The position numbers were made by a program, and so were the translations under genes. From Undaria pinnatifida (taxonomy: Eukaryota; Sar; Phaeophyceae; Laminariales; Alariaceae): 64,000 bases of DNA. The stretch spans positions 12,777,507 to 12,841,506 of the forward strand of contig JABAKD010000016.1 of assembly GCA_012845835.1 (NCBI GenBank). The letters are read 5' to 3'. Numbering within the stretch: position 1 is the stretch's first letter; each line of letters begins with the position of its first letter. The notes below the pieces were generated by a model, which was not told the origin of the DNA, did no database searches, and worked only from the letters and a program-made list of their open reading frames with translations. Positions 43,000 to 53,469 of this stretch are shown here, piece after piece.

Positions 43000-44663
43000 T
43001 CACCCCGGCCGCTTAGAGATGCCCACGGTGGATGGCGCTGCCGCAGCCTTTGGGCGTGTCTCTGCAGCTTTGCGTCTCTCCGTTTCATGCCAATTCCGCA
43101 TGAACAACTCGGCTCCCTCCTCTACTCTTCGAAAACATCTGCCAGCCTTCTGAGCAGCCTTTCGCCATCCTTCGAATTTCATTCCAAAGACCGACATATC
43201 CTCCTTCAAATGATACATCCAGTGTTTCTCTTGCCCCCCTGAGTAGCCCTTACCCACAACAAACTCCCCAAACATCACCCTCTGTGGCAGACGCTCCTCC
43301 CCCATACGTGCTACGAATCCCGCAAACAAAATCCTCCGTTTGCGCACTATAGCCTCAACGCTCTCGGAAGCTGTCTGGGCAAGCGCGTCGGCGTACGATA
43401 GGGTGTGGTCGTCGCGCTTCCGTTTCCGCCATCCAAGGCATCGGAGGAGCATGGAGCGGTGAACCCGTCGTAGCCTGTGATAGTCAGGCTTCTTCGGGCT
43501 CCACGTCATGCAACCGTAAAGCAGTGTCTCGACCACCTCAGCTTCCAGCTACCGCACCTTCAGCCGTAAACGCACACCCGGGCGATCATAGATTTCCATC
43601 TTGTACCGCTGGAAGCACGCCCAGGCCCTCTGAAGACGCCGCGTTATTTAAATGCTAAGGTCTCTGTCTGCGGTGATAGCCCCGCCCAAGTATACAAACT
43701 CGATTGTTTGTTTGTAAACCTGGCCGGCTGCATTGATCGTGAAGGACACCTTCCCCCCGCTTTTGGTTTCCAGGCACATTATCTCTGTTTTTGCCTCGGA
43801 TACTGTAAGCCCAAACGACGAGCACGCAGTCACGATCGCCGTCATCATCCTCTCCAGCCCTTCTGATGATCGCGATACGATGCCCGCATCGTCCGCGTAC
43901 AGCATACCCCACAACCTCTGCACCCCCTCCCCCTCCTTCCCCTCCGTCCGTCGGCTTTGCCTGTGCGTGAAGTCCCCTTCTTCTCGCCTTCCTCCTTTCG
44001 CTGGAGCTGCACCATGTTGTCCGTGATGGCTGCATCAGCGAGGAAGCGTTTCTCGGCCACACGCAGTACCGCCGTGAAAAACATGTTGAACAGCAGTGGC
44101 GCGAGCACGCATCCTTGCCTGAGACCTTGCCCCACGTCGAACTTATCCGAGCACTCTCCATCATCCAGCCGCACGCATGCTTGCATACCGTCGTGTAATT
44201 GGCGGATGACGGCGAGCACTCTCGGTGGCACGCCAAAACGAGCAAGGACATCCCGCAAAAGGCTTCGGTCGACGGAGTCGTATGCTTTGGTGAGGTCGAT
44301 AAATCACATGTACAAGGGGGTGTCCTTCCGCGCCAGTTCCTGCAGTCGCCGTACTACGACCATCATGTCAACCGTCGAGCGTTGGGGTCTGAACCCACAC
44401 TGTTCCTCCGGCAGAATGTTCTCGGGTTCGCAATAGTCACTCAGGCGACCCGCGATGACCTTGAGGAGTACTTTGCCGGCGTGAGCCACAAGGGAGATGG
44501 CACGATCATTGCCACACTCAGTCCGATCTTTCTTCTTGTAAAGCACCTTAATCGTTGCATCTTTCCATTGTTGGGGTACGCCACCCCCCCTCCACACAGC
44601 GACGATGATATCGTGGAACTTTCCGAGGGTGTTGAATTCTCTTTCGTCGGCCAAAACATTCAA
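43000..44663 (-). pseudogene. LINE reverse transcriptase, broken
   Basis: Pieces in shifting frames hold the normal order: [112 protein letters not shown], then LLYGCMTWSPKKPDY and ARMGEERLPQRVMFGE. Breaks: a frameshift near 44,700; TGA for TGC before FIDLTKAYD; a 1-base shift near 43,940; TAA near 43,648; and the TAG after LKVR at about 43,552, which is shared with copies B and J. Confidence 0.85.
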
Positions 44664-44728
44664 GAGCTCGGCCTGGAGACCATCGGGCCCTACCGCCTTT
44701 CGGTTCGCCAGCGCCCGGATCGCCTCCT

Positions 44729-46645
44729 CTACTTCGTACCTAGACGGGACATCGTCCAGTGGTCTGCACGGGGGGGCTCGCCCACAATGCTCGGATCAAG
44801 GGTCGGCGACTTGGTGATGAGAAGTTTGTGAAACCACCTCACCCACCGCTCGCGGATGAAGGCATTACCCCGCAGCAATCGACCTTCCTCGTCCTTGATG
44901 TACTGCGAGTTAAACGTCCTCTTCCCTTCCACATCCATCCCCTTGAGGTGTTTGTAGAAGCCAAATTGATCACCTTCTCGGATACGCCCTTCGAGTTGGC
45001 TAACGTAATCTTTGAAGAACCTCTGAACAGCTTCCGCCCGCGTGCGTTTCAGCTGTTTGATGGTCGCCTTCAAGGCTTGCCGTCGACCACGATCGTTTGG
45101 AGCAGAACGGACCCGTTTCCTCGCGTCTTCTCTATCCTGCCATCGTGCATTCAACTCCGCTCTCGTCTCCTCGGTCGCACACCAGCCCCTCGGCACTTGT
45201 TTGCGCCGAATGGGGGGCGCTATGTCGGCGGCGTTTGACAGTATCGTCTCGGTCAGCAATGAGGCCATGTCATCAACGCTTCTGGCATTAGTACCGGGTG
45301 TCGGAGAGGCAAGGTTGGCTGCTACCGCATTTGTCAAATTCCTCCGTAGATGCGGGTCCGCCATTAATCTTTGTAGATCAATAGCTCGCCGGCTTTTGAT
45401 AACTATCTTTGGACGATTTGGTGCGATGCGGTCTAAGAGGCGAATACTTGCTATCACGAGGTTGTGGTCCGACTCGGCGTTCTCCCTGGGTGGAGTCCGC
45501 ACAGTGACATTACGTACCAATCGTCTATCCACTTGTCGGGTCAGTATGTAGTCAAGTCTGTGCTGGGCCTTTCCTCGGTTAGGGCTATGAAATGTATACG
45601 ATATACCACGAGCAGGCGTAGCATAGTACGTGTTGAGGAGGGCGACTTTGTTATCAGTTGCGTGAGTCAATAGTCGCTCTCCGTTGTCGTTCAGCTCGTC
45701 ACGTCCGTATGCACCCAATACCTTGCTGTCGGTCCACTCGATCCCTCTCATGCCTGTACGAGCATTTGCGTCCATCAGGACAAGGAGGTGGTCCCTACTG
45801 GGAACCTCCTTGACCACCTCGTCAAGTGAATTCCAAAAGTAATCCTTTTCGCTGGTGCTCTTGTCGAGAGTAGAAGCATAGCCTACAATGAAAGACACAC
45901 CGTTAGATTTCCCTTTGAGTTGGATGCGAACCTTCATCAGTCTAGCACTGATGCACTCAACCGCGACGTCGCCCTTATCCATCTCTGCCACGATAGGCTC
46001 TCTAACAGCTAAGCCTACGCCAGGGTCCCCCTTCTTTTCGTACTTTCCTCCGTCTGCTCCTGAGCAAAACACAACAAACCCCGCCGCCGTGAAAGCACTT
46101 TGTCCATTGCGCCTCACCTCCTGCAATCCTATAACATCACAACCTGCGTCTTGGCAAGTCTTTATTATCACATCAGCGTGGCCTATGCCATTCGTGCCCT
46201 TGAAAGCAAGTGTTCGAACGTTGTACGTACCCACGACGAGTTCCCCTGCTCTCGACCTAGCCCTTGCATCTGTGCGAATTTTGTGAGCAGCCCTTCGAAT
46301 CCTCCTGCGTCTCCTCCTCTTCTTCCGAGCCTCCGATTTCCTCCATTCCACCCTCCGTTTTTCCCAGACAGAGTATTTCCCCCTCTCCGTCTCCCTTCGC
46401 CCAGCCCGGTTCTTGCCTAAGTGCCAACGTGAAGGGGGCAGCAGTCCCGACATGCCACGTCCATCTCCTTCCCGACTTTGGTGCTTACTCACGTGGGTTC
46501 GATCCTCTCTTCTCTGTTCGATACGCGCCCCATGCTTTCCGCGGCGGTGATGCGACACTGCGTCCGCAGGCAAGGCTGCTGCGTTAAAAAATTCCGCGAG
46601 GAATATTTTTGCCTTGTCGCTGGATGACACCGCCGGCCCGGCCAT
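44729..46645 (-). CDS. LINE ORF: APE-type endonuclease and linker
   Basis: An intact 638-codon frame. After a basic N-terminal region ([15 protein letters not shown] near residue 115) comes an AP-endonuclease-like domain from about residue 135 to 410: [28 protein letters not shown] (metal-binding Glu), [11 protein letters not shown] (catalytic Asp-Asn region), LDYILTR and the terminal [11 protein letters not shown] with the catalytic Asp-His. This domain nicks target DNA to prime reverse transcription. The rest is a linker rich in basic residues. The reverse-transcriptase frame continues after a shift near 44,700, so the natural protein was one long polyprotein that this copy no longer makes. 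Confidence 0.85.
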   Translation of the reverse strand: MAGPAVSSSDKAKIFLAEFFNAAALPADAVSHHRRGKHGARIEQRREDRTHVSKHQSREGDGRGMSGLLPPSRWHLGKNRAGRRETERGKYSVWEKRRVEWRKSEARKKRRRRRRIRRAAHKIRTDARARSRAGELVVGTYNVRTLAFKGTNGIGHADVIIKTCQDAGCDVIGLQEVRRNGQSAFTAAGFVVFCSGADGGKYEKKGDPGVGLAVREPIVAEMDKGDVAVECISARLMKVRIQLKGKSNGVSFIVGYASTLDKSTSEKDYFWNSLDEVVKEVPSRDHLLVLMDANARTGMRGIEWTDSKVLGAYGRDELNDNGERLLTHATDNKVALLNTYYATPARGISYTFHSPNRGKAQHRLDYILTRQVDRRLVRNVTVRTPPRENAESDHNLVIASIRLLDRIAPNRPKIVIKSRRAIDLQRLMADPHLRRNLTNAVAANLASPTPGTNARSVDDMASLLTETILSNAADIAPPIRRKQVPRGWCATEETRAELNARWQDREDARKRVRSAPNDRGRRQALKATIKQLKRTRAEAVQRFFKDYVSQLEGRIREGDQFGFYKHLKGMDVEGKRTFNSQYIKDEEGRLLRGNAFIRERWVRWFHKLLITKSPTLDPSIVGEPPRADHWTMSRLGTK

Positions 46646-46660
46646 ACCCGAGCACTAGTT

Positions 46661-48235
46661 CAGCGCACGAGTAAGGTCGACGCCACACAACCCCTCAGGG
46701 GCTCTGGCACGTTTTGGGGAAGCCTCAGGCCCGAGCACCACCCCGGCCGGGGAGCAGCCGAGGGCAGCAGAGGACTTATAATCACTGCCGGCACCAGGAA
46801 ACTGCCGGGGACAACGACCAGCACCATCCAATGCACAAGTTTTGACCAAACTGGCACGACGCATCGAGCATACTTCCCGCGCTCAATCACGTCAGGCCTG
46901 GTACGCAAAATATTTCCCACCACTGCAATTGGGCGGGGAATAACCATTACGCTCCAGAAAGGGAATCCCGACGTGAGAAAAGGCAACATCGTGGTGCAAC
47001 TGGGGCAGAAAGTGGGGGATCGAGGTCTGTGCTCGTTCAAGGTGGACGTAGGTGCAAGAAACAGCGCGGCTAAGGCAACACCAACACACGCTGTAGCCGT
47101 GACGGTAATGTCCCAGCAGAACGGAGTGTTCGCGCGGGATCGACAGACGCTTGCCATCATGACCAGGTGCATGCCAAAAGGCAGCAACGACAGGCCAGAG
47201 TAAGCCATTACCGATAAGAGGGAGTGTCCATGTGCGTGACTCCGACGCATGCTGCATGCAAATGAGGGCATTCTATCGGAGGAGGGCACACGTCATCGGT
47301 ACCAGCCGGAGCGTCATCACCCGGCATTACGTCATCACCAGGGGCTGGCACGCCACCATCGGCACCATCAGGATCTGGAACGTTACCACCTCACCATCAC
47401 AGAGAGGTGGGATTCCGTCGACAGGGACTGAGAGGGCATCACTACGGGCGGGAACGTCACCACCAGGAGCTGGAACACCGCCATCAAGGATTGGGGCTTC
47501 ATTTTCAGGAGCAACGCCTGCTATTTTGCCCGGGGGCGCACCTGCCGTTACATGTCAGCCCCACGCTTCCTTTCCTCCCTGAAAGGAGGGTCCATCCGCA
47601 TTGGGACCAAGACGCCGACTCTGACTGCATCATCACCAGTCCAAAACGGAGACACCGACTGCCCAATCAACCGTGGAGGCGGGAAATGTGACAGTCAGCT
47701 ACGGGGTGAAGGAAGCAACTTCTTGGGAGAGGCGGGGTTCAAGTCTTTCAACACGGTTCCCGTCAACTAAGACAGAACTATGAGAAATTTCAGCCATTGT
47801 CAACCGATCGTACAGCTCGCACACTAAGGACGTCGTTCCTCGATTATTCTTCACCCGCGAGCTGGCCAAGGGCGGAAAAATCAGTCATCACGTGCCGCTC
47901 GGTGTTGGCGTGCATCAAGTCACACTTAGTGTACGGTTATCTTTGTGGTTACTATATCCAGCATATCCTGTACGGTACCGCCTCTTTTCTTGAACGTATG
48001 GTGTTGTATGTTCCTCGGGCCCAACCAAGAGGTAAACACTCGGTTGATGCCTCAACACGGTGGCCCTTGACTCTGCCACCACCACCTTGACGCGTGTCCG
48101 TACGTCCGTACCGCCCACCAGTACCAGGTTCTATAAGGGAAAATCAGCCACAAACGAGCCACTACCGTCCCACACAATTAAAGGGGGAAAACAATCGAGG
48201 TAAAGGCAACTTAAGGTACAATAGATTGTTGACGG
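46661..48235. other. No gene assigned; coding-like patches
   Basis: Plus-strand frames 46,900-47,203 (GITITLQKGNP, FKVDVGARNSAAKATPTHAV) and 47,232-47,582 (GAGTPPSRIGASFSGATPAI) are Ala/Gly/Pro/Thr-rich and could be remnants or exons of a low-complexity protein. A 209-codon minus-strand frame overlaps the first. No family is recognised, and overlapping open frames on both strands argue for caution. Confidence 0.25.
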
Positions 48236-48239
48236 CCTA

Positions 48240-48365
48240 GCATCCGATAACCAAACACCCGACCAACCAACAACCCGACCAACCAACCAACCACCCAGCC
48301 AACCAACCACCCGACCAACCAACCACCCGACCAACCAACCAACCAACCAACCAACCAACCAACGC
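48240..48365. repeat. (CCAA)n-type microsatellite
   Basis: Imperfect CCAA, CCGA and CCACC units over about 125 bases. Frames through it read as WLVGWLVG repeats on the minus strand; I take these as artefacts of the repeat. Confidence 0.85.
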
Positions 48366-48369
48366 GTTG

Positions 48370-49060
48370 TACGTCCCATCCCATCCAATCCCCGGCACGT
48401 AGCGCGTCTTGTCGGCTGCCAACGAAAGGTTTCAGCACACAAATAACAAATCAAACGTCGCACGCAGAGAATGGAAAGGTGCTAAAAACGGAGGCCGGAA
48501 AAACGGCACCGTATACGCAGAAAACCCTGAAAGATCAAAAATGGGGGCGCATTATAAAATGCGCACCACGCAGCACCTGGTACGACAAAGGAGTACTAGC
48601 ACGTAAACCATTTACAAGGGATGGCTAAACATCCTGGACGACTGGGCACGTACATCAAAAACTTGTGTGAATTCTATACGCCTGTTGCTCCCCCTTCCCC
48701 CTTTCCTCCTGAAATCAATCAAACTGGCACCACCGACCCACGCCTAAGAAGCCGTCCGGACAACAAAACTCCCCCGCTCCTCCCTACCCTCTAAGCGAAG
48801 GGTTCATCACACCACCTACATTCGTACGTTTGTCTTGACTACACATACTGCAATGAAACAAAACCAACAAGTGCGCGAACACTGGCCAATGGACAGACCT
48901 CAGGCAGCCGGAAGCCATTCAACATCTCGCCGAGCTGTTTCCACATTCCCTTTCCGTCCCGACCAAGGCAAATTAACGTGTGCCTGGTATGATGCGGTCA
49001 GGTTGGTGTGCGCTCGTTTAATCATTCCCGACGCACATGAACCCTGGACGTGAATGTAAG
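48370..49060. other. No gene recognised
   Basis: Unassigned sequence of mixed composition. It may include the 3' flank of the SAMHD1-type gene, whose last recognised exon lies at 49,799. Confidence 0.3.
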
Positions 49061-49078
49061 GACCATTCTGTTCATATG

Positions 49079-49320
49079 TATAGCATACCCCAATGGTCCC
49101 AATATGTCCGTCCAGAGTGGAAAATGTCGGCGTTAATATTTATAGCATATCCCAATGGTCCCAATATGTCCGTCCAGAGTGGAAAATGTCGGCGTTTATA
49201 TTTATAGCATATCCCAATGGTCCCAATATGTCCGTCGAGAGTGGAAAATGTCCGCGTTTATATTTATAGCATATCCCAATGGTCCCAATACGTCCGTCCG
49301 GAGGGGAAAATGTCGGCGTG
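49079..49320. repeat. 62-base tandem repeat, four copies
   Basis: Units start at 49,079, 49,141, 49,203 and 49,265 and share TATAGCATATCCCAATGG, CCCAATATGTCCGTC and GTGGAAAATGTCGGCG. A TAAGGACCATTCTG just upstream (49,064) resembles the 41-base hairpin arm found elsewhere. Confidence 0.85.
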
Positions 49321-49439
49321 TTCACGTACCTGGCTAAAGCAACGCCCGTGGCCACAGGCGGTCGCAACGGGCGCAAAAATTGGTGTACATCATGGCACCA
49401 CCCTCGCACGCGACTCGCGCAAGGGCCAATCGTTGCATC

Positions 49440-49505
49440 ACAAAACCACAACCACCACCACCACCACCACCACTACCACTGCCACTGCCACTGCCATTGC
49501 CACTA
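49440..49505. repeat. (CCA)n microsatellite
   Basis: CAC/ACC units grading into CCACTG units, followed by an AAC/AGC-rich patch to about 49,590. Confidence 0.8.
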
Positions 49506-49639
49506 CCACGATCACTATCAGCAACAAAAATAACACCAACGGTAGCATCAATAACAACAACAGCAACAGCAGCACCAAAACAGCAGGTTGATCCTGCACA
49601 CACAACGGTGGACTTATTCACAACCATCGATGCGCGGCT

Positions 49640-49705
49640 TGGCCGGGCTCGCAGCCCGCCTGGCAGAGGGCGCTCGCCGACTGAGCTACTAGTCGTCTTG
49701 CGAGA
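49640..49705 (-). repeat. tRNA-like SINE head
   Basis: On the minus strand, TAGCTCAGTCGG is an exact A-box-type motif. It is followed by GAGCGCCCTCTGCC and a B-box-like GCTGCGAGCCC. The spacing (21 bases) is too short for a real tRNA, so this is a degraded or deleted tRNA-derived head and not a tRNA gene. Confidence 0.45.
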
Positions 49706-49714
49706 GGAGAGGGC

Positions 49715-49799
49715 AAGGGCTTGCACAGCGAGACTCGGAGCAGAACAAGTCCAGGGCTCTCCGTGCTGCGTCCACTTTGGCCGGGTCCCGCACGAAGAC
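49715..49799 (-). CDS. SAMHD1: SAMHD1-type gene, last recognised exon
   Basis: After an acceptor CAG (49,802-49,800), the frame reads VFVRDPAKVDAARRALDLFC. This fits the SAMHD1 C-terminal segment [20 protein letters not shown], the stretch that closes the C-terminal lobe. It starts in phase 0. The frame stays open for about 150 codons into a CCA microsatellite, so the true 3' end (stop or donor) cannot be fixed; the tRNA-like repeat at 49,705 suggests that coding ends before it. It lies 2.5 kb from the exon before it, across the GACCC array. Confidence 0.7.
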
Positions 49800-49934
49800 C
49801 TGCGCGGGCGGTCACAGAACAACGAAGGCACCTCCATACGTAAGTTTATGGGCTCGTTACGCCCCACCAATAGCGTTGTTTTGGCACCGCTCATCCTGCT
49901 ACCGTCTTGCACAGGCTTGTTGAGGATGGAAGAT

Positions 49935-50012
49935 GTAATCATTGTCACGCATGACGGTAGTCGTGGGGCCATAGACCCTCGCACCCCTCAAATGCCGAGA
50001 TGCACCGGAGGG
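49935..50012 (+). repeat. R10 repeat, partial copy
   Basis: GTAGTCGTGGGGCCATAGAC, CCTCGCACCCCT and ATGCCG match the R10 end seen at 56,165-56,205. 50,013-50,850 shows nothing else I recognise. Confidence 0.5.
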
Positions 50013-50849
50013 GGAGGGGGCATATAGAGCTCCTGTGACCGGTAAACAAGCAAGCTTTCGAGCGGGACTTTCGCTCGATTCATCGGGTTGGTCGTGTTTC
50101 AAACTGTAACTTCTGGTGAGTAGCCTATGTATACAGGTATAAAAAGCACAAAACAACAAAGGGCAAAGGCAGGTAGCAAAGAAAATACCGCGCAAACGCG
50201 TGTATCTGCACAGGCTGTAGTAAAAGCGTTGGTGAATGGAGAAAACCACGAGCGAGGAAAAAACGTATATCGCACACCACGCCCTGCACGCCCGAAACGT
50301 TTTAGTGCTCGAAACGTCACAGCACACAGCGACAGCCTTACAGCAAATAATCGATACGCGTATAACGGGAATGCAAACACCTTGGCCACGAGCGTTGCGA
50401 CTCAGACACCATTCGAGACACCTCCCTACCCCCGGCAGCGGCGCCTACATCAACTTGACGCCCTCACAACACACAACTGCGTCCACTCTCGGGAGCGTGG
50501 TCTCTGGTCACTTCTGACAAGTCAACACAACCATTACATCATTCCATCGCCGCCGTGCCCTTTGCTGCTGAGACGCAAGCAGCCCCCGCTCAAACAAAGG
50601 TATCCTATTTAGCTATTCACAGCGTCGAAATCGACCGCATGCTGTCTGTCCGCCCGATCGTGTCCGAAATGCACTAGGATCCACCCGCACATGCCCTGAA
50701 CAACGGCCAGGCACGCACGAGGTTTACAGAAGCCACAGCGGTGCCCTACCCATCCCGTTGTGTTGTCGCATGACATGTAATAAAAAAATCTTACAACGTC
50801 ATATTCATATTTGTACAGATTCGAGAACAGGCCGTAAAAGTCGCGCGCC

Positions 50850-51600
50850 CGGCCCGCCCCGCCCAGACCCGCTCCGACCCGACCCGCCCCGACCCGACCA
50901 GCCCCGCCCAGACCCGCCCCGTCCTGAACCGCCCAGACCCGCCCCGACCCGACCCGACCCGACCCGACCCGACCCGACCCGACCCGACCCGACCCGACCC
51001 GACCCGATCCGACCCGACCCGACCCGACCCGACCCGACCCGACCCGACCCGACCCGACCCGACCCGACCCGACCCGACCCGACCCGACCCGACCCGACCC
51101 GACCCGACCCGACCCGACCGACCCGACCCGACCCGACCCGACCCGACCCGACCCGACCCGACCCGACCCGACCCGACCCGACCCGACCCGACCCGACCCG
51201 ACCCGACCCGACCCGACCCGACCCGACCCGACCCGACCCGACCCGACCCGACCCGACCCGACCCGACCCGACCCGACCCGACCCGACCCGACCCGACCCG
51301 ACCCGACCCGACCCGACCCGACCCGACCCGACCCGACCCGACCCGACCCGACCCGACCCGACCCGACCCGACCCGACCCGACCCGACCCGACCCGACCCG
51401 ACCCGACCCGACCCGACCCGACCCGACCCGACCCGACCCGACCCGACCCGACCCGACCCGACCCGACCCGACCCGACCCGACCCGACCCGACCCGACCCG
51501 ACCCGACCCGACCCGACCGGACCCGACCCGACCCGACCCGACCCGACCCGACCCGACCTGACCCGACCCGACCCGACCCGACCCAACTCGACCCGAACCG
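50850..51600. repeat. (GACCC)n pentanucleotide array
   Basis: Degenerate GACCC/GCCCC units from 50,850, then an almost pure run from about 50,945 to 51,590 (roughly 130 units) with a single phase slip near 51,118 and a few point changes. It lies in an intron of the SAMHD1-type gene. Long frames through it (DPTRP and GRVGS repeats) are open only because the repeat has no stop in several frames; I do not call them genes. Confidence 0.95.
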
Positions 51601-51744
51601 AACGGCTGCGCTTGTTGTCGTCGCTTCGCATCCGTAACCATTCGGCGCCAGATTTCGCTCAAGCAGTGCCGCCGTTTACGGGCCTTGCGCCTCGTGTCGG
51701 ATGCTCCTCGGAAGCACCCAGCACACCACCCCGAGACGGAGAAA

Positions 51745-52045
51745 CAAAAGTGAGTACGGGTCAGCTTTAGACTGCCATCCTCGCCAACGGTCGAGCTGGG
51801 GATCGAATCTCAGACGGCGTGTTGTTGAATTAATGTAGAGGACTCGTATATGAGTTTTTCGGCGCCAAAAGTGCGAGGGCGCGATTTGGCAAAAATCGAT
51901 CGCAAATCGACGAGCGTGGGAAACGCTGACCCTCCACATGCGATAAAAATGAGCGCACGTGCTGAAGGAGGGAGAAGGGAAGACGCTTCTTGTCCACAAG
52001 TCTGGAAAGCAACAATAACCCTAAACAAACAAAAAAATACTCACC
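51745..52045 (+). mobile_element. SINE variant S6, fourth type of head
   Basis: The head has a B-box-like GGGATCGAATCTC at about 51,801 after CAACGGTCGAGCTG. The body is the shared one: AAATCGACGAGCGTGGGAAA, CTGACCCTCCACATGCGATA, CTTGTCCACAAGTCTGGAAA. An A-rich end follows (CAAACAAAAAAATAC). It is intronic to the SAMHD1-type gene, in the opposite orientation. Confidence 0.6.
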
Positions 52046-52333
52046 CTCAGCATTTTCGTCTCGAACGTATGAGGCAGAAAACTCGAAAACTTTTTCTCGT
52101 CGAGGCGCACTCCTCGGGTGTCCGGCGCGGTCGGGGCATACTTCGAGAAAAATCTCAGCTGTACGAAACCAAGCAGAAATGAAAGCCACCGTTGAGCAAA
52201 GAGAGGAGGGGAGTGAGAGGGGGAGGGGGGGGGGGGCGATATAATGGAGTCCCGAGCTGTGATGGAGTACACCGAATCGCAAATCCTTCGCTGACAAGGA
52301 ATACAAAGACAGGAGGACAAAACTTGAACAAAC

Positions 52334-52363
52334 CCTTGCAAACGACTGCGGCACAGCGTAGGC
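52334..52363 (-). CDS. SAMHD1: SAMHD1-type gene, possible 30-base exon
   Basis: Acceptor TAG, then AYAVPQSFAR in phase 0 and a GTTTGT donor. It would sit where SAMHD1 has LLPEKFAEQLIR and would join smoothly to VFVRDPAK of the next exon. The exon is very short and the donor is weak, so this is a proposal from phase and position. Confidence 0.35.
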
Positions 52364-52536
52364 CTACACCGAGTCCGCGTCGGTCGTTCCATCCATCTTA
52401 ACCCCCAAAACGTGCCAAGGACAACCCCGACAATCGCCTCACAGCAAGTCCGGTAATTGCCGTGAAAAGGAATTTCGGCAATCTAAGCGGCAGCGGCAGC
52501 AGTGGTTGCATGCACGACCACCAACAGCGTTAGTAC

Positions 52537-52629
52537 CAGCAGCCGATGCGGCGGTGCCATCGGCCATCGGCGATGGTGCCGAAGCAACGCCGCACGCTTT
52601 TTCTCCCGCACCAAGACAAAACAACAGAC
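52537..52629 (-). CDS. SAMHD1: SAMHD1-type gene, possible exon
   Basis: A good acceptor (CTCTTTGCCCCAG) opens a phase-0 frame starting VCCFVLVREKKRAALLRH. This would continue NPVNR of the preceding exon, where SAMHD1 reads VSFYCKTAPNRAIRI. The donor at 52,536 (GTACTA) is unusual. Similarity is limited to a few residues. Confidence 0.4.
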
Positions 52630-52886
52630 CTGGGGCAAAGAGTGCGTAGCACCTGATAAAATGCAAGGTAACACACACACTCTCGGGGGATTTTCAAGGA
52701 CGATTTTACAGACTGCAGGGAGAGTCCAAACGCCCAGCGATGCGTCTGTGGAGCGATACCCGCGCGGTCGTTCCAAAACCATTATATTCCATGTGTGTTC
52801 CCCCCCTTGTTTTTCAGATAAAATCGTCAGAGAAACCACCCCAGGTGGCGCGTTATCTTGCGTGCTGTACGAGGTAGCCTGCTCAC

Positions 52887-53028
52887 CCGATTGACGGGAT
52901 TCTCCCCCTTCAGCCCCCAGTGAATGTGTACGAATTGGACGATGATATCCTTTTCTTCAAGCAGCACCTGCACCGTCCAAGCACGCGCGGGAATAGCCTT
53001 GGTTGCAGACATTGGAAATCGCTTTCTT
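52887..53028 (-). CDS. SAMHD1: SAMHD1-type gene, C-terminal lobe exon
   Basis: A 142-base exon. Acceptor AG at 53,030-53,029, donor GTGAGC at 52,886. One base completes the split codon from the exon at 58,804, then 47 codons follow: RKRFPMSATKAIPARAWTVQ and then VLLEEKDIIVQFVHIHWGLK, GENPVNR. This matches SAMHD1 [28 protein letters not shown] residue for residue in spacing. The phase fit across the junction supports both exons. The acceptor lacks a good pyrimidine tract. It belongs to the C-terminal part of the dNTPase fold and is not catalytic. Confidence 0.85.
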
Positions 53029-53387
53029 CTCGGGCAGTCCCGCGTTCAGTGCGGTGGCCTCCAGCCCGCACGAGCATCGAAATGACTCATGGGGAAAAAG
53101 GTGCGACAAGACCGGTGCCGCACGAAGGAAACCGTTTTTTCTAACCTCGTCTTACTGATGTACCTTAATCCTTTCAAATGGTTGCGCAAGCTTGAGCCGT
53201 CACTCGTTTGTTGACCACTCAACCAACCCCTTCCCCAAGAGATATCGTCGCGCCGGCCTACCCTCCGAACGCGAGATCAGCCCACCAAATGACCGCAAAC
53301 TGCAAGTAGCACGGAAACCGTGCCAATCGGTCTTCCGACAAACATCGAGCAGCGCGAAGAAACACTTTCCATCATACACGGAAATCT

Positions 53388-53428
53388 AAGGACCGTTTGG
53401 GGATAAAAATCATGCCAAAACGGTCCTT
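53388..53428. repeat. 41-base hairpin, copy 2
   Basis: AAGGACCGTTTGG pairs with CCAAAACGGTCCTT, same length as the unit at 18,651. Single arms recur downstream at about 53,788 (AAACGGTCCTTA), 53,885 (AAACAGTCCTTACG) and 53,974 (CAACGGTCTTTACA), giving a small cluster. Confidence 0.5.
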
Positions 53429-53469
53429 GCGTTTACACCCAGAGCGGGGTAATCATAAGAATGACGATT

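Larger units (their letters stand above)
42144..46660 (-). mobile_element. LINE copy A, near full length (RTE-like)
   Basis: The most complete copy of the family. On the minus strand it has an endonuclease frame, reverse-transcriptase frames, a C-terminal region, a G-rich tract (42,895-43,005), a pyrimidine tract (42,495-42,690), a conserved 300-base 3' end and a CAA/CAT tail at 42,144-42,170. The APE-type endonuclease and the C-terminal ARMGEERLPQR region suggest the RTE/CR1 side of the LINE tree; the exact clade is uncertain. The 5' end is not sharply defined; I place it just beyond the first ATG. Confidence 0.85.

Noticed and set aside
46660-47289. 209-codon minus-strand frame with hydrophobic stretches
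   Set aside because: It overlaps plus-strand open frames, starts next to a LINE end and shows no family motif or start context. I cannot separate it from chance.
48131-48463. WLVGWLVG repeat frame
   Set aside because: An artefact of the CCAA microsatellite; no supporting flanks.
49640-49705. Possible tRNA gene (TAGCTCAGTCGG motif)
   Set aside because: The distance from A to B box is too short and no cloverleaf with a proper anticodon arm forms. Kept as a tRNA-like repeat head.
50609-51662. Three long open frames (267-340 codons) of DPTRP or GRVGS repeats
   Set aside because: They are only readings of the (GACCC)n array, which lacks stops in several frames on both strands. The non-repeat ends have no protein motif.
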